Shown here: one piece after another, positions 18,082 through 27,357 of the stretch
How the letters are laid out: each line of letters begins with the position of its first letter
Position numbering within the stretch: position 1 is the stretch's first letter
Source: Rubrolithibacter danxiaensis
GTDB lineage: Bacteria > Bacteroidota > Bacteroidia > Sphingobacteriales > Sphingobacteriaceae
NCBI RefSeq assembly: GCF_047272945.1
Contig: NZ_JBKOPS010000008.1
Coordinates: 123,393-187,392, forward strand
Direction: 5' to 3'
DNA: 64,000 bases
Translations under genes and position numbers: made by a program
Notes under the pieces: generated by a model
What the model was told of the DNA's origin: nothing
The model's input: only the letters and a program-made list of their open reading frames with translations
The model's database searches: none

Positions 18082-18231
18082 TTAATTACCACTTATGGTT
18101 TGAGCTTTTGGGGTTTGCTGTCTGTTTTCGCCAGCTACATCCTGCTTTTCGTCTTCAACCCTCTGCATTTTTAACACCTCGGTTCTCAGCTCTGATTCTA
18201 ACTTAAATGTCAAATCTTCGATTGGTAACAT
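18082..18231 (-). CDS. small 49-residue hypothetical protein
   Basis: ATG to TAA on the minus strand, directly divergent from lipA (start codons 34 bases apart). Composition is charged and helical in the first half (LPIEDLTFKLESELRTEVLKMQ) with a Gln/Thr-rich end. No signal peptide. It is not recognised, but reads as coding and fills a gap between OsmC and lipA. Confidence 0.4.
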   Translation of the reverse strand: MLPIEDLTFKLESELRTEVLKMQRVEDEKQDVAGENRQQTPKAQTISGN

Positions 18232-18253
18232 GTGTATCTAAGTGTTAAATACT

Positions 18254-18261
18254 TACTTTTG
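18254..18261 (+). promoter_or_regulatory. -7 element of lipA
   Basis: TACTTTTG with its last base 4 bases before the ATG at 18266. This decides the start: a longer in-frame start at 18242 would lie upstream of the promoter. The message would be leaderless. Confidence 0.55.
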
Positions 18262-18265
18262 TAGT

Positions 18266-19144
18266 ATGATTGATTTGCCGGTAATTCCTGCCAGCCAGGC
18301 ACAACGTAAACCAGACTGGCTTCGTGTAAAGCTACCTGTAGGTAAAGAATATGCGCATGTACGCAGCCTGGTTGATACACATAAACTTCATACCATCTGC
18401 GAAAGCGGTAACTGCCCGAATATGGGTGAGTGCTGGGGTGCAGGAACAGCAACTTTCATGATTCTGGGAAATATTTGTACCCGCTCCTGCTCGTTTTGTG
18501 CAGTAGCTACCGGACGTCCGCTGGCTGTAGATACAGATGAACCAAACCGTGTAGCAAATTCCATTAAATTAATGAATGTAAGACACGCGGTTATTACTTC
18601 TGTTGACCGCGATGATCTGAAAGACGGCGGTTCTGTTATCTGGGCAGAAACAATTAAAGCGGTACGCCGGGAAAGCCCTGAAACTACTATGGAAACCCTG
18701 ATTCCGGACTTTAAAGGAATATGGGAAAATCTGTACCGGGTTTGCGAAGAACGTCCCGAGGTGGTTTCCCATAATATTGAAACGGTTCGTCGTCTTACCC
18801 GTGAAGTGCGCATTCAGGCAAAATACGACAGAAGCCTGGAAGCATTGAAAAGAATTTCTGAATTTGGATTGAGAACAAAATCTGGAATTATGCTTGGCCT
18901 GGGCGAAACAGAAGCTGATGTACTGGAAACTATGAACGATCTTGTTGAAGCCGGGGTACACATTCTGACATTAGGCCAGTACTTACAGCCCACCCGCAAC
19001 CACCATCCGGTGTTAAACTGGATACATCCTGATCAGTTTGCGTTTTACAAACAAAAAGGCCTGGATATGGGTTTCAGGTATGTTGAAAGCGGGCCCTTGG
19101 TTCGTTCATCGTATCATGCTGAAAAACACCTCTTTGATTTATAA
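18266..19144 (+). CDS. lipA: lipoyl synthase
   Basis: 292 residues. Radical-SAM enzyme with both iron-sulfur cluster motifs: auxiliary cluster Cys45, Cys50, Cys56 (CESGNCPNMGEC) and SAM cluster Cys71, Cys75, Cys78 (CTRSCSFC). The C-terminal RSSY motif that binds the auxiliary cluster is present. It inserts two sulfurs into octanoyl groups on carrier proteins to make lipoate. Start at 18266 chosen by promoter position and by the MIDLP beginning. The sigma factor gene starts 24 bases after its stop. Confidence 0.96.
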   Translation: MIDLPVIPASQAQRKPDWLRVKLPVGKEYAHVRSLVDTHKLHTICESGNCPNMGECWGAGTATFMILGNICTRSCSFCAVATGRPLAVDTDEPNRVANSIKLMNVRHAVITSVDRDDLKDGGSVIWAETIKAVRRESPETTMETLIPDFKGIWENLYRVCEERPEVVSHNIETVRRLTREVRIQAKYDRSLEALKRISEFGLRTKSGIMLGLGETEADVLETMNDLVEAGVHILTLGQYLQPTRNHHPVLNWIHPDQFAFYKQKGLDMGFRYVESGPLVRSSYHAEKHLFDL

Positions 19145-19167
19145 AGTCCTATTCCTAAATTAGACTC

Positions 19168-19719
19168 TTGAACAACCGAAAAAAGATAACGCTTTCTGAA
19201 AGTGAGCTGATTCTGGGAATCAGAAAACGCGAAAAAATTGCATCGGAAGCGTTATACGACATGTATTCTGCGGCCTTGTATGGAATAATTTTTCGGGTAG
19301 TACAGCATCAGGAAATAGCTGAAGATGTATTGCAGGAAAGTTTTATAAAAATTTGGAATTCTTTTGATTCGTTCGATCCATCAAAAGGCCGTTTATTTAC
19401 ATGGATGGTAAATATTGCACGAAATCTTTCGATAGATAAAATCAGGTCAAAAGATTATCGTAACAATTCAAAAAACCAGGACATAGAAAATACCGTAAAT
19501 TTTATTGATGAGCAACAAAATACCGGACTGAATACGGAAGTGCTGGGAGTGAAAAATCTTGTTGAGCAACTTAAACCGGAACATAAATCGATTCTCGACC
19601 TGGTTTACTTCAGGGGATATACACATGTTGAAGCAGCAGAGGAACTTGGTTTACCTTTAGGCACAGTAAAAACGCGGTTAAGAACGGCAATTATTACCTT
19701 GAGAAAGTTTTTCAATTAA
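19168..19719 (+). CDS. ECF-type RNA polymerase sigma factor
   Basis: 183 residues, TTG start. Region 2 is seen in ALYDMYSAALYGIIFRV, EDVLQESFIKIWN and WMVNIARNLSIDKIRS; region 4 in LKPEHKSILDLVYFRGYTHVEAAEELGLPLGTVKTRLRTAI (helix-turn-helix). It is followed after 4 bases by its likely anti-sigma factor, a standard partner arrangement. The signal is unknown. The level of expression may be low given the TTG start. Confidence 0.9.
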   Translation: MNNRKKITLSESELILGIRKREKIASEALYDMYSAALYGIIFRVVQHQEIAEDVLQESFIKIWNSFDSFDPSKGRLFTWMVNIARNLSIDKIRSKDYRNNSKNQDIENTVNFIDEQQNTGLNTEVLGVKNLVEQLKPEHKSILDLVYFRGYTHVEAAEELGLPLGTVKTRLRTAIITLRKFFN

Positions 19720-19723
19720 AGAA

Positions 19724-20545
19724 GTGGAAGAGATTAAAAAATATATAGAAAGCGGTATTCTGGAACTCTACATCCTGGGAGAGCTGACACCGGCTGAAAA
19801 GCTTGAGGTGGAACAAATGGCTGCAAAGTATCCGGCTATACAAGCGGAGTTAGCTGAAGTTGAAAATGCTTTACTTGGTTACGCTTCTGCTTACAGCATA
19901 AATCCTTCTGAAGAACTTCGTGATAAAATATTGACCAGTTTAGAAACCGGAACAAAAAATCAAAAAAAACAAGAAGATCAGTCAAAAGTAGTTTTCCTCT
20001 CCAAACAAAACAGCTTTTATAAATATGCTTTTGCAGCCTCTGTTGCACTTTTATTGATAAGCTGGGCAGCGTTGTTCAGTATTTATTCGAATTTGCAACA
20101 TTCAAAACAGCAGCTTGCAGCTTTACAAATCTCCAATGAGAGATTTTCAAACAGGGTTAATTTTATTGAAGGAGAACTGAACGATACTAAAAAAGCACTG
20201 GATGTTTTACGAAATCCTAACTTTAAATTAATCAAATTAAAAGGTACCAAAAACTCTCCTGCTTCAAGCATGATGGTAGCATTTAACCCGCAGCAAAAAG
20301 AAGTAATGATTGATTTGGCTTCGATGAAAATGCCTTCAAATGATACGGGACATCAATACCAGCTTTGGGCACTGGTAGATGGAAAACCGGTTGACCTGGG
20401 CGTTTTTGACCTAAAACCTGATAGTACCGGAATGAAACAAATGAAATCGGTTACCGGTGCACAGGCATTTGCAGTAACACTGGAACCCAGGGGAGGAAGT
20501 ATTAACCCAACCATGGAACAAATGATGGTTATGGGCAGCATTTAA
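19724..20545 (+). CDS. membrane anti-sigma factor (RskA-like)
   Basis: 273 residues, GTG start. A cytoplasmic N-terminal helical domain (SGILELYILGELTPAEKLEVEQMA) is the sigma-binding part. One membrane span follows near residues 96-118 (YAFAASVALLLISWAALFSI), then a coiled-coil stretch and an extracytoplasmic anti-sigma K/RskA C-terminal domain (SMMVAFNPQQKEVMIDL, YQLWALVDGKPVDLGVFDL, FAVTLEPRGGS). It should hold the upstream ECF factor until released by a signal. Ends overlap the convergent nnr gene by 4 bases. Confidence 0.9.
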   Translation: MEEIKKYIESGILELYILGELTPAEKLEVEQMAAKYPAIQAELAEVENALLGYASAYSINPSEELRDKILTSLETGTKNQKKQEDQSKVVFLSKQNSFYKYAFAASVALLLISWAALFSIYSNLQHSKQQLAALQISNERFSNRVNFIEGELNDTKKALDVLRNPNFKLIKLKGTKNSPASSMMVAFNPQQKEVMIDLASMKMPSNDTGHQYQLWALVDGKPVDLGVFDLKPDSTGMKQMKSVTGAQAFAVTLEPRGGSINPTMEQMMVMGSI

Positions 20546-22047
20546 TCCTGTAAGGCACCTATCGTAACCGGAATCCTTTTAATTAATTCGCCGGCTGACA
20601 CTACAGTCCACATCTCTTTGGCAAGGTCTTCTCCGGCTTTTCCATGTATATATACTCCTGCAATAGATGCATCTTTTGCATTATATCCCTGTGCGAGCAG
20701 AGAAGTTATAATTCCGGTAAGCGTATCTCCCATTCCGCCAGTGGCCATAGCGGGGTCTCCTGTAGGGTTAAAAACACAGTCGCCATTCGGACTAAATATC
20801 ATGGTATAGCGGTTCTTTAAAATAATTATCCAACCAAGGTCTTTTGATTTTTTCAAGGCGGTTTCTATCCTGTCCCACCAGCTCTTATGTTCTCCAAACA
20901 GCCTGTCAAACTCTTTTACATGGGGTGTTATAACAGTTCCTTGCGGCACCAGGGGAATTAAATCTCGGTGGATTGAAATCAGGTTGATCGCATCTGCATC
21001 CAGCAGCAGTGGGGTTTTTACATTTTGAAGCGTAGTTTCCAAAACACGTTTTGATTCTGCAGTAGTGCCTAAACCAGGACCAATACCCACTGCATCGTAC
21101 TTATCCCATTTCAATCCATCAGGTAAAAGTCCATCTCTTCTCAAAAGAGCCATTACTTCGGGCGTTCTTGTATTCAAAGCGCTCAACCCCTCTGAAGGAA
21201 CACAGGCAGTAGTTAAACCCGCACCGGCATATAAACAAGCCTCTGAAGACAACAGGGCAGCTCCCATTGTTTCAGCGTTTCCGGCAATAATAAGGGCGTG
21301 GCCAAAAGTTCCTTTGTGTGAAAATTGGCTTCGTTTTTTAAGCTTTTCCCGAATGTCCTGCTCCGTGGCCAGTAAAAAAGGCGATTCAGAAGATTGAATA
21401 TACTGTTCATTCAATCCGATATCTGCTACTAGAAACCGTTTAATGATTTTCGCGGATTCAGGTAAAAGGAAATTAATTTTGGGCCGCTGAAATGTAATTA
21501 CAAGATCAGCTTTTATCGCTGTCGCTTCTGCATTTATAGTTCCTTCAGAAAAGAAACCAGTGGGTATATCAATAGAAACGACGGGCTTATTTAAACTATT
21601 AATAAACTCTGCCAAATTTTGCCAGTCACCTTCCAATAGTTTGTTTAAGCCGGTGCCAAGTAAAGCATCCACTATCACATCTGCATCTTCGGCGCGAAAA
21701 GAGGCATGTTTATGCAAGTTCACAATTGGAATTTCGCAGGTTTGCAAGCGAAGCAAATTTGTTTTAAAATCGGCTGTTTCCTTGTCAGAATACCGGGCAA
21801 TCCTAACTGTTACTTTCTCATAACCCCTGTCTTTTAATAACCTTGCAACAGCAAGCCCATCGCCCCCGTTGTTTCCGGTACCGCAATAAATTGCTACAGT
21901 TGCATTTTTATCAGGAAAGAAGTCAGCAAAAACAGCTACAAATGCATGCGATGCGTTTTCCATCAAATCAATAGAAGCAATTGAATGATGCCGGATGGTA
22001 TACGCGTCCGCCTGCCGGGTTTGTTGCGCTGTTAAAAGTTTTAACAT
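20542..22047 (-). CDS. nnr: bifunctional NAD(P)H-hydrate epimerase / ADP-dependent dehydratase
   Basis: 501 residues. The N-terminal epimerase (YjeF_N) domain at about 1-215 has GTGNNGGDGLAVARLL and VDALLGTGLNK. The C-terminal dehydratase (about 225-500) has HKGTFGHALIIAGN, GIGPGLG, LLDADAINL and AMATGGMGDTLTGI. It repairs damaged hydrated NADH and NADPH. Both domains are complete. Its start lies 5 bases after the uvrA stop on the same strand, indicating an operon. Confidence 0.95.
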   Translation of the reverse strand: MLKLLTAQQTRQADAYTIRHHSIASIDLMENASHAFVAVFADFFPDKNATVAIYCGTGNNGGDGLAVARLLKDRGYEKVTVRIARYSDKETADFKTNLLRLQTCEIPIVNLHKHASFRAEDADVIVDALLGTGLNKLLEGDWQNLAEFINSLNKPVVSIDIPTGFFSEGTINAEATAIKADLVITFQRPKINFLLPESAKIIKRFLVADIGLNEQYIQSSESPFLLATEQDIREKLKKRSQFSHKGTFGHALIIAGNAETMGAALLSSEACLYAGAGLTTACVPSEGLSALNTRTPEVMALLRRDGLLPDGLKWDKYDAVGIGPGLGTTAESKRVLETTLQNVKTPLLLDADAINLISIHRDLIPLVPQGTVITPHVKEFDRLFGEHKSWWDRIETALKKSKDLGWIIILKNRYTMIFSPNGDCVFNPTGDPAMATGGMGDTLTGIITSLLAQGYNAKDASIAGVYIHGKAGEDLAKEMWTVVSAGELIKRIPVTIGALQD

Positions 22048-22052
22048 AGAAA

Positions 22053-24896
22053 TTATCTTCCCATCTCGATCTTTAAAAACTGGCCCGTATGACTTTCCTT
22101 TACATGGATCAAATCGTCCGGCGTACCTTCAAATAAAATCCGTCCTCCGCCTGCTCCGCCTTCGGGCCCTAAATCTATTACCCAGTCAGCAACTTTTACA
22201 ACATCCAGGTTATGCTCAATTACAAGAATGGTATTTCCGTGATCAACCAGTCGGTTTAAAACACCAAGCAATACGTTGATATCTTCAAAATGCAGCCCCG
22301 TAGTGGGTTCATCTAAAATATAGAAGGTTTTACCGGTGTCTTTTTTAGAAAGTTCGGTAGCAAGTTTTACCCGCTGCGCTTCGCCGCCTGATAGCGTAGT
22401 TGACGATTGTCCGAGTTTTATATAACCAAGGCCCACATCATACAAAGTTTTGATCTTGCGATAGATTGCCGGAATAGGTTCAAAAAACGGTACTGCTTCT
22501 TCGATGCTCATATCAAGTACATCGCTGATCGACTTTCCTCTGTATCGTACTTCAAGTGTTTCCCTGTTATATCTTTTCCCTCCGCATTCTTCACAAGGCA
22601 CGTGAACATCCGGCAGGAAATTCATTTCTATCAGTTTCATACCTGCACCCTGGCAGGTTTCACATCGGCCGCCTTTAACATTAAACGAAAAACGGCCCGG
22701 TTTATATCCCCGTATCCGTGCCTCGGGTAATTGAACAAAAAGATTTCTTATATCAGAAAACACCCCGGTATATGTGGATGGATTTGATCTCGGAGTTCGC
22801 CCTATCGGTGTCTGGTCAATCTCAATAACTTTGTCTATATGTTCGAGCCCTTCTATTTTTTCAAATGGCAAAGGCTGTTTCTTTGCCCGGAAAAAATGAT
22901 GATTTAAGATAGGATACAGAGTTTCTGCAATTAAACTGGATTTGCCACTTCCTGAAACTCCGGTCACACAAATAAATTTCCCCAAAGGGAATTCGGCAGT
23001 AACATTTTTAAGATTATTTCCGGTAGCATTTTTTAAAACAAGGGAGTGACCGTTTCCCTTTCGTCTTTCTTTTGGAATTTCAATCTCTTTTTCACCGTTC
23101 AGATAAACGGTAGTAAGGGTATGTGCCTGCTGAATAGTTTCATGAGAACCTTCTGCAACCACTACTCCGCCATGCACTCCGGCTGCCGGACCCATATCAA
23201 TAACATGATCTGCGTGAAGTATCATGTCCTTATCATGCTCTACCACAAGTACAGAATTTCCGATATCGCGAAGGTTTTTCAATGCTGAAATCAAACGGGC
23301 ATTATCCCGCTGATGCAGTCCTATACTTGGTTCATCCAGAATATACAATACATTTACCAGCTGCGAACCTATTTGAGTAGCCAGACGGATACGCTGGGCC
23401 TCGCCTCCGGACAAAGTGCGTGCGGTACGGTCGAGAGTGAGGTAATTAAGCCCAACATCCAATAAGAATCCTATTCGGGCCCTTATCTCCTTCAGGATTT
23501 CTTTTGCGATAATGTTTTGACGCTCCGTAAGCCGCGATTCCAGATTTTCGAACCACTCAGACAACCTGATTATGTCCATACTTGCCAGGTCAAAAATATT
23601 TTTGTTATCAACCTTAAAGTGCAGCGATTCTTTTTTTAATCTGGCTCCATTACAAACTTCACAGGTTTTAAGTACCCTGAAATTTTCGATATCTTCATTT
23701 CCTGCATCTCCCCTGCGTTCGGTTTGTTCCTCCAGAATTTTTATGATCCCGTCGAAAGTGATCTGGTAATTCTGCACATTCCACTTGTTGTATTCAACAG
23801 GAACAGTGATAATATCCTCAGAGCCGTTTAAGATAATCTGTATGATTTCCGCCGGAATTTTTTCTATCGGCGTCGAGAGTGAGAAATTATATTTTTTTGC
23901 AAGTGCTTTTAGCACCTGAAATATCCATGTTTCGCGGTATTCACCTAAAGGAGCCAGTCCTCCCTGCATGATGCTTAGCTTTGGATTTGGAATTACTGAA
24001 GACTCGTCCACTTCAAAAATATATCCCAAACCATCGCATCGCGGACAGGCACCATAAGGGGAATTGAAAGAAAATGTGTTGGGCTGAGGTTCATCGTACG
24101 AGATACCTGATACAGGGTCCATCAGAAACCTGCTGAAAAAGTATTCTTTATTTGGCTGGTCAGAAATCTTAATAACTCCCTTTGCTATCCGGAGAGCCGA
24201 CTGGACAGACGATTGCAGTCGTTTCCTGTCTTTTTCATTTACGATCAGGCGGTCAACAACCATTTCAATATCGTGGATTTTATACCTGTCGACCTGCATT
24301 TTGGGTTTCAGATCCAGTATTTCGCCGTCCACCCGCACTTTTAAATATCCCTGTTTTCTGATCTGCTCAAAAAGTTCACGATAATGTCCTTTTCGTCCTT
24401 TTACTACAGGAGCAAGGATATTAATGGGCTGATTATTAAATTGTTTAAGTATGGTTTGAATGATCTGATCTTCAGACATACGCTCCATTTTCTCGCCGGT
24501 AACATACGAATATGCTTCCCCGATACGGGCAAAAAGCAAGCGCATGAAGTCATAAATCTCTGTAATTGTTCCTACCGTTGAACGGGGATTTTTGCTGGTA
24601 GTTTTTTGCTCGATAGCAATTACCGGACTTAACCCGGAAATCTTATCCACATCAGGCCTTTCCATGCCTCCTAAAAACTGGCGTGAATAGGCACTGAAAG
24701 TTTCCATATACCGGCGCTGCCCCTCTGCATAAATGGTATCAAATGCAAGAGAAGATTTGCCGCTTCCGCTGAGGCCGGTTATAACAACAAGTTTATTACG
24801 GGGAAAAGAAACATCGATGTTTTTCAGATTATGGACCCGTGCACCAAAAACTTCAACTTCGCTTTGCTCACCCAGGTCTGGAGTAGTTTTATTCAT
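22053..24896 (-). CDS. uvrA: excinuclease ABC subunit UvrA
   Basis: 947 residues from the ATG at 24896; a TTG four codons earlier is less likely. Two ABC modules: Walker A GLSGSGKSSLAF (N-terminal) and GVSGSGKSSLIA (C-terminal). Zinc motifs CPRCDGLGY with CEVCNGARL and CETCQGAG with CEECGGKR. Two signatures LSGGEAQRIRLA and LSGGEAQRVKLA, and two Walker B ILDEP sites. It finds bulky DNA lesions with UvrB in nucleotide excision repair. Length and motifs are canonical. Confidence 0.97.
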   Translation of the reverse strand: MNKTTPDLGEQSEVEVFGARVHNLKNIDVSFPRNKLVVITGLSGSGKSSLAFDTIYAEGQRRYMETFSAYSRQFLGGMERPDVDKISGLSPVIAIEQKTTSKNPRSTVGTITEIYDFMRLLFARIGEAYSYVTGEKMERMSEDQIIQTILKQFNNQPINILAPVVKGRKGHYRELFEQIRKQGYLKVRVDGEILDLKPKMQVDRYKIHDIEMVVDRLIVNEKDRKRLQSSVQSALRIAKGVIKISDQPNKEYFFSRFLMDPVSGISYDEPQPNTFSFNSPYGACPRCDGLGYIFEVDESSVIPNPKLSIMQGGLAPLGEYRETWIFQVLKALAKKYNFSLSTPIEKIPAEIIQIILNGSEDIITVPVEYNKWNVQNYQITFDGIIKILEEQTERRGDAGNEDIENFRVLKTCEVCNGARLKKESLHFKVDNKNIFDLASMDIIRLSEWFENLESRLTERQNIIAKEILKEIRARIGFLLDVGLNYLTLDRTARTLSGGEAQRIRLATQIGSQLVNVLYILDEPSIGLHQRDNARLISALKNLRDIGNSVLVVEHDKDMILHADHVIDMGPAAGVHGGVVVAEGSHETIQQAHTLTTVYLNGEKEIEIPKERRKGNGHSLVLKNATGNNLKNVTAEFPLGKFICVTGVSGSGKSSLIAETLYPILNHHFFRAKKQPLPFEKIEGLEHIDKVIEIDQTPIGRTPRSNPSTYTGVFSDIRNLFVQLPEARIRGYKPGRFSFNVKGGRCETCQGAGMKLIEMNFLPDVHVPCEECGGKRYNRETLEVRYRGKSISDVLDMSIEEAVPFFEPIPAIYRKIKTLYDVGLGYIKLGQSSTTLSGGEAQRVKLATELSKKDTGKTFYILDEPTTGLHFEDINVLLGVLNRLVDHGNTILVIEHNLDVVKVADWVIDLGPEGGAGGGRILFEGTPDDLIHVKESHTGQFLKIEMGR

Positions 24897-24989
24897 AAAT
24901 AAGATCAATCCTGAAATAAACCCTAAAGATGCGAAATTTATGCCTGATCAGGTCAAAATCAAAATCCAGAAAGTGTAAAATTAAGCAGT

Positions 24990-25817
24990 TTAATTCTGAA
25001 GGAACTGAAAAGCAGCCAAAGCATTACGCTGCAGCTTCGGATCGATATAGCTTTTTTTATCGCTTACAGGATCATTATTGGCGAGCAAGGATTTTTTAGG
25101 CTCGTAGCCATATTTTGCCGGATGCTCAATAATCTCTTTCATGGAAACAATCTTATAAACATAGGTAGCCGTTTCATGATTAAGCTTCAGCTTAAAATAA
25201 TTACGATGCTTTTGTTTCGATATCTGGCTCCATAATCGGGTTTCACCCAGATTGTAGGCTGCTGCTACCAGAGTCCAGTTATGAAATTCGCTGTATAAAG
25301 ATTGTAAATACCGGCATGCAGCTTCTGTCGATTTATGAATATCCCAGCGCTCATCGGTTTTTCCATTCACTTTTAAACCGTAATCGCGGGCAGTCTGCGG
25401 CATAAACTGCCAGTAGCCTGAGGCTCCTTTATGAGATGTTCCACGTTCCAAACCACATTCAACAAGCGGAACATATTTAAAATCTTCGGGAATATTGTAT
25501 TTTTTCAATATAGGCTCTATTACAGGAAACCATTTTGCCGCCTGCTTATGTAAGGCGTGTGTTTGAAGATTTTCGAACTTATTTGCTTTTATAGCCTTTT
25601 TAATGCGAACCGCAACCTTTGGATTGTGTACAGGGAGCTTTTCATTTGCAAAGCTTAAATAATGCTTTGCCTTCTCCTTTTTAGGCTCCTCCTTTGAAAT
25701 AATTGCTTTCTTTGGAGTTGCTTTAATGTTGTCCTTATGTTTACCGCCTAAATAAATTTTGGTGAAAATTGTAAATAGCAGCAACACGGAACACGCTATT
25801 AAGTGTTTCTTAATCAT
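24990..25817 (-). CDS. membrane-anchored lytic transglycosylase (SLT fold)
   Basis: 275 residues from the ATG at 25817, preceded by an AAGGATCAC ribosome-binding site. An N-terminal hydrophobic segment (LIACSVLLLFTIFTKIYLGG) anchors or exports it. The catalytic domain has LVECGLERG (catalytic Glu), GYWQFMPQTARDYGL, RWDIHKSTEAACRYLQ and AAYNLGE motifs of MltD/Slt family 1 enzymes, which cleave peptidoglycan to 1,6-anhydro products. No LysM domain follows, unlike MltD. Monocistronic with its own promoter. Confidence 0.88.
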   Translation of the reverse strand: MIKKHLIACSVLLLFTIFTKIYLGGKHKDNIKATPKKAIISKEEPKKEKAKHYLSFANEKLPVHNPKVAVRIKKAIKANKFENLQTHALHKQAAKWFPVIEPILKKYNIPEDFKYVPLVECGLERGTSHKGASGYWQFMPQTARDYGLKVNGKTDERWDIHKSTEAACRYLQSLYSEFHNWTLVAAAYNLGETRLWSQISKQKHRNYFKLKLNHETATYVYKIVSMKEIIEHPAKYGYEPKKSLLANNDPVSDKKSYIDPKLQRNALAAFQFLQN

Positions 25818-25849
25818 GTGATCCTTTTTTAAGTTAACCAAACAATTTG

Positions 25850-25881
25850 CAAAAGTACGTTTTATATGCCTCTTTTACAAA
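25850..25881 (-). promoter_or_regulatory. promoter of the lytic transglycosylase gene
   Basis: On the minus strand TTTG, 20 bases, TACTTTTG, then about 32 bases to the start codon. Confidence 0.6.
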
Positions 25882-25986
25882 TAGTTACCATTTTACACAG
25901 TTAAAGGGGCGCTTTAAACCCCACACAGATAAGCCTTTGTGTCTTTAAAAAACAAAACACTGACACGGTTTTTAGCGTTATTTTAT

Positions 25987-25994
25987 TAACTTTG
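25987..25994 (+). promoter_or_regulatory. -7 element of the rluB-like gene
   Basis: TAACTTTG, 33 bases before the ATG at 26028. It argues against the in-frame TTG at 25992, which would fall inside the promoter. Confidence 0.4.
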
Positions 25995-26027
25995 CACCCC
26001 TTAACAAAACGGGTTAATTCGCCGAAC

Positions 26028-27269
26028 ATGCCATTAAAAAATAACAGGAACAGTCGCGACGACAAGTCCAAAAAATTCCGCTCCACTCCGTCTTCAAGTA
26101 ATTCTGTATCAAAGACTTTCAAATCAGGCAGATCTGATGCTTCAAACAGCAGGAAAAAGAAATTGTTTGACTCGGATACTTCTCCTGACTTCAAGCGTAG
26201 CGGAAAACCTTTCAACAGTTATTCAAAAAATACGGATAAAACATCCGATAGCGGGGATTTAAGGAACGAGAAAAGAAATTTCTCAGACAAAAAAGAATTT
26301 GGCTCCGCACCGGGAAAAGCATACGGTAACCGAGATAAAAAAAACTTTCCTAATTCAAAGAGAGATTCTGATTCAGGAAATTTCAGAGGTGAAAGAAATA
26401 AATTCGGGAATAAAAATTATAAAGATTCTGATTTTAGAAAAGGACAAGGATATAAAAAAAGCTCCGACCCTGAAAAACGCAACTGGTCATCTGAAGAAAA
26501 GATTGAAAGGGGAAACCTGAGAGCTAAAAAATCACCGGTTAAGGAAGACGACGGCTTAATCAGACTGAATCGATATATAGCAAATGCCGGGGTTTGTTCA
26601 CGCCGCAAAGCGGATGAACTGATACAGGCGGGAGTTGTTTCTGTAAACGGAGAGGTTGTTTCTGAACTGGGTTATAAAGTTAATCCGGCAAAAGATGTTA
26701 TCCGCTATAACGGAGAAGTTCTGAAGCGTGAAAAAATGGTGTACGTTCTTTTGAACAAGCCCAAGGATTATATTACAACAACCGATGATCCGCAAGAGCG
26801 GAGAACCGTTATGCAGCTTGTAGAAAAAGCTTCTAAAGAACGGATTTATCCTGTGGGAAGGCTTGACAGAAATACAACAGGATTATTATTAATGACGAAT
26901 GACGGCGACCTTGCTGAAAAACTTTCTCACCCAAGAAATAACATAACAAAAATTTATCAGGTTGAACTAAATAGAAACCTCACACAGGGTGATTTAAATA
27001 AAATTGATTTTGGATTGGAACTGGAAGACGGAATTATAAAACCAGACGCAATCAGTTATGTGCAGGGAGGCAGCAAACGCGAGGTAGGCATTCAGATTCA
27101 TAGCGGAAAAAACAGGATTGTAAGAAGGATTTTCGAGCACCTTGGCTATGATGTAATTAAACTTGACCGGGTAGTTTACGGAAACCTTACAAAAAAAGAC
27201 CTGCCTAGAGGCAGATGGCGATACCTGGAAGAAAAAGAAATCATCCAGCTAAAACACCTGATAAACTAA
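26028..27269 (+). CDS. RluB/RsuA-family rRNA pseudouridine synthase with a long basic N-terminal extension
   Basis: 413 residues. The first 170 or so are low complexity, rich in Lys, Asn, Ser, Arg, Asp and Gly (repeats such as SGNFRGERNKFGNKN), presumably disordered and RNA-binding. An S4 domain follows (LIRLNRYIANAGVCSRRKADELI), then the synthase domain with the catalytic Asp in YPVGRLDRNTTGLLLMTNDG (near 280) and SGKNRIVRRIFEHLGYDV. It converts a uridine in 23S rRNA (RluB-type target likely). Such extensions are common in Bacteroidota members. Ends at a terminator. Confidence 0.9.
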   Translation: MPLKNNRNSRDDKSKKFRSTPSSSNSVSKTFKSGRSDASNSRKKKLFDSDTSPDFKRSGKPFNSYSKNTDKTSDSGDLRNEKRNFSDKKEFGSAPGKAYGNRDKKNFPNSKRDSDSGNFRGERNKFGNKNYKDSDFRKGQGYKKSSDPEKRNWSSEEKIERGNLRAKKSPVKEDDGLIRLNRYIANAGVCSRRKADELIQAGVVSVNGEVVSELGYKVNPAKDVIRYNGEVLKREKMVYVLLNKPKDYITTTDDPQERRTVMQLVEKASKERIYPVGRLDRNTTGLLLMTNDGDLAEKLSHPRNNITKIYQVELNRNLTQGDLNKIDFGLELEDGIIKPDAISYVQGGSKREVGIQIHSGKNRIVRRIFEHLGYDVIKLDRVVYGNLTKKDLPRGRWRYLEEKEIIQLKHLIN

Positions 27270-27274
27270 TAGAA

Positions 27275-27296
27275 GAAGCCCCAAAAGGGCTTTTTT
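27275..27296 (+). terminator. terminator after the rluB-like gene
   Basis: AAGCCC / GGGCTT stem with loop CAAA(A), followed by TTTTTT. Typical rho-independent form. Confidence 0.85.
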
Positions 27297-27357
27297 CATT
27301 TAATAATTGATTGTTTTTCAATCATATATTACCTTGCGTAAAAAACCTGAACAAAAA

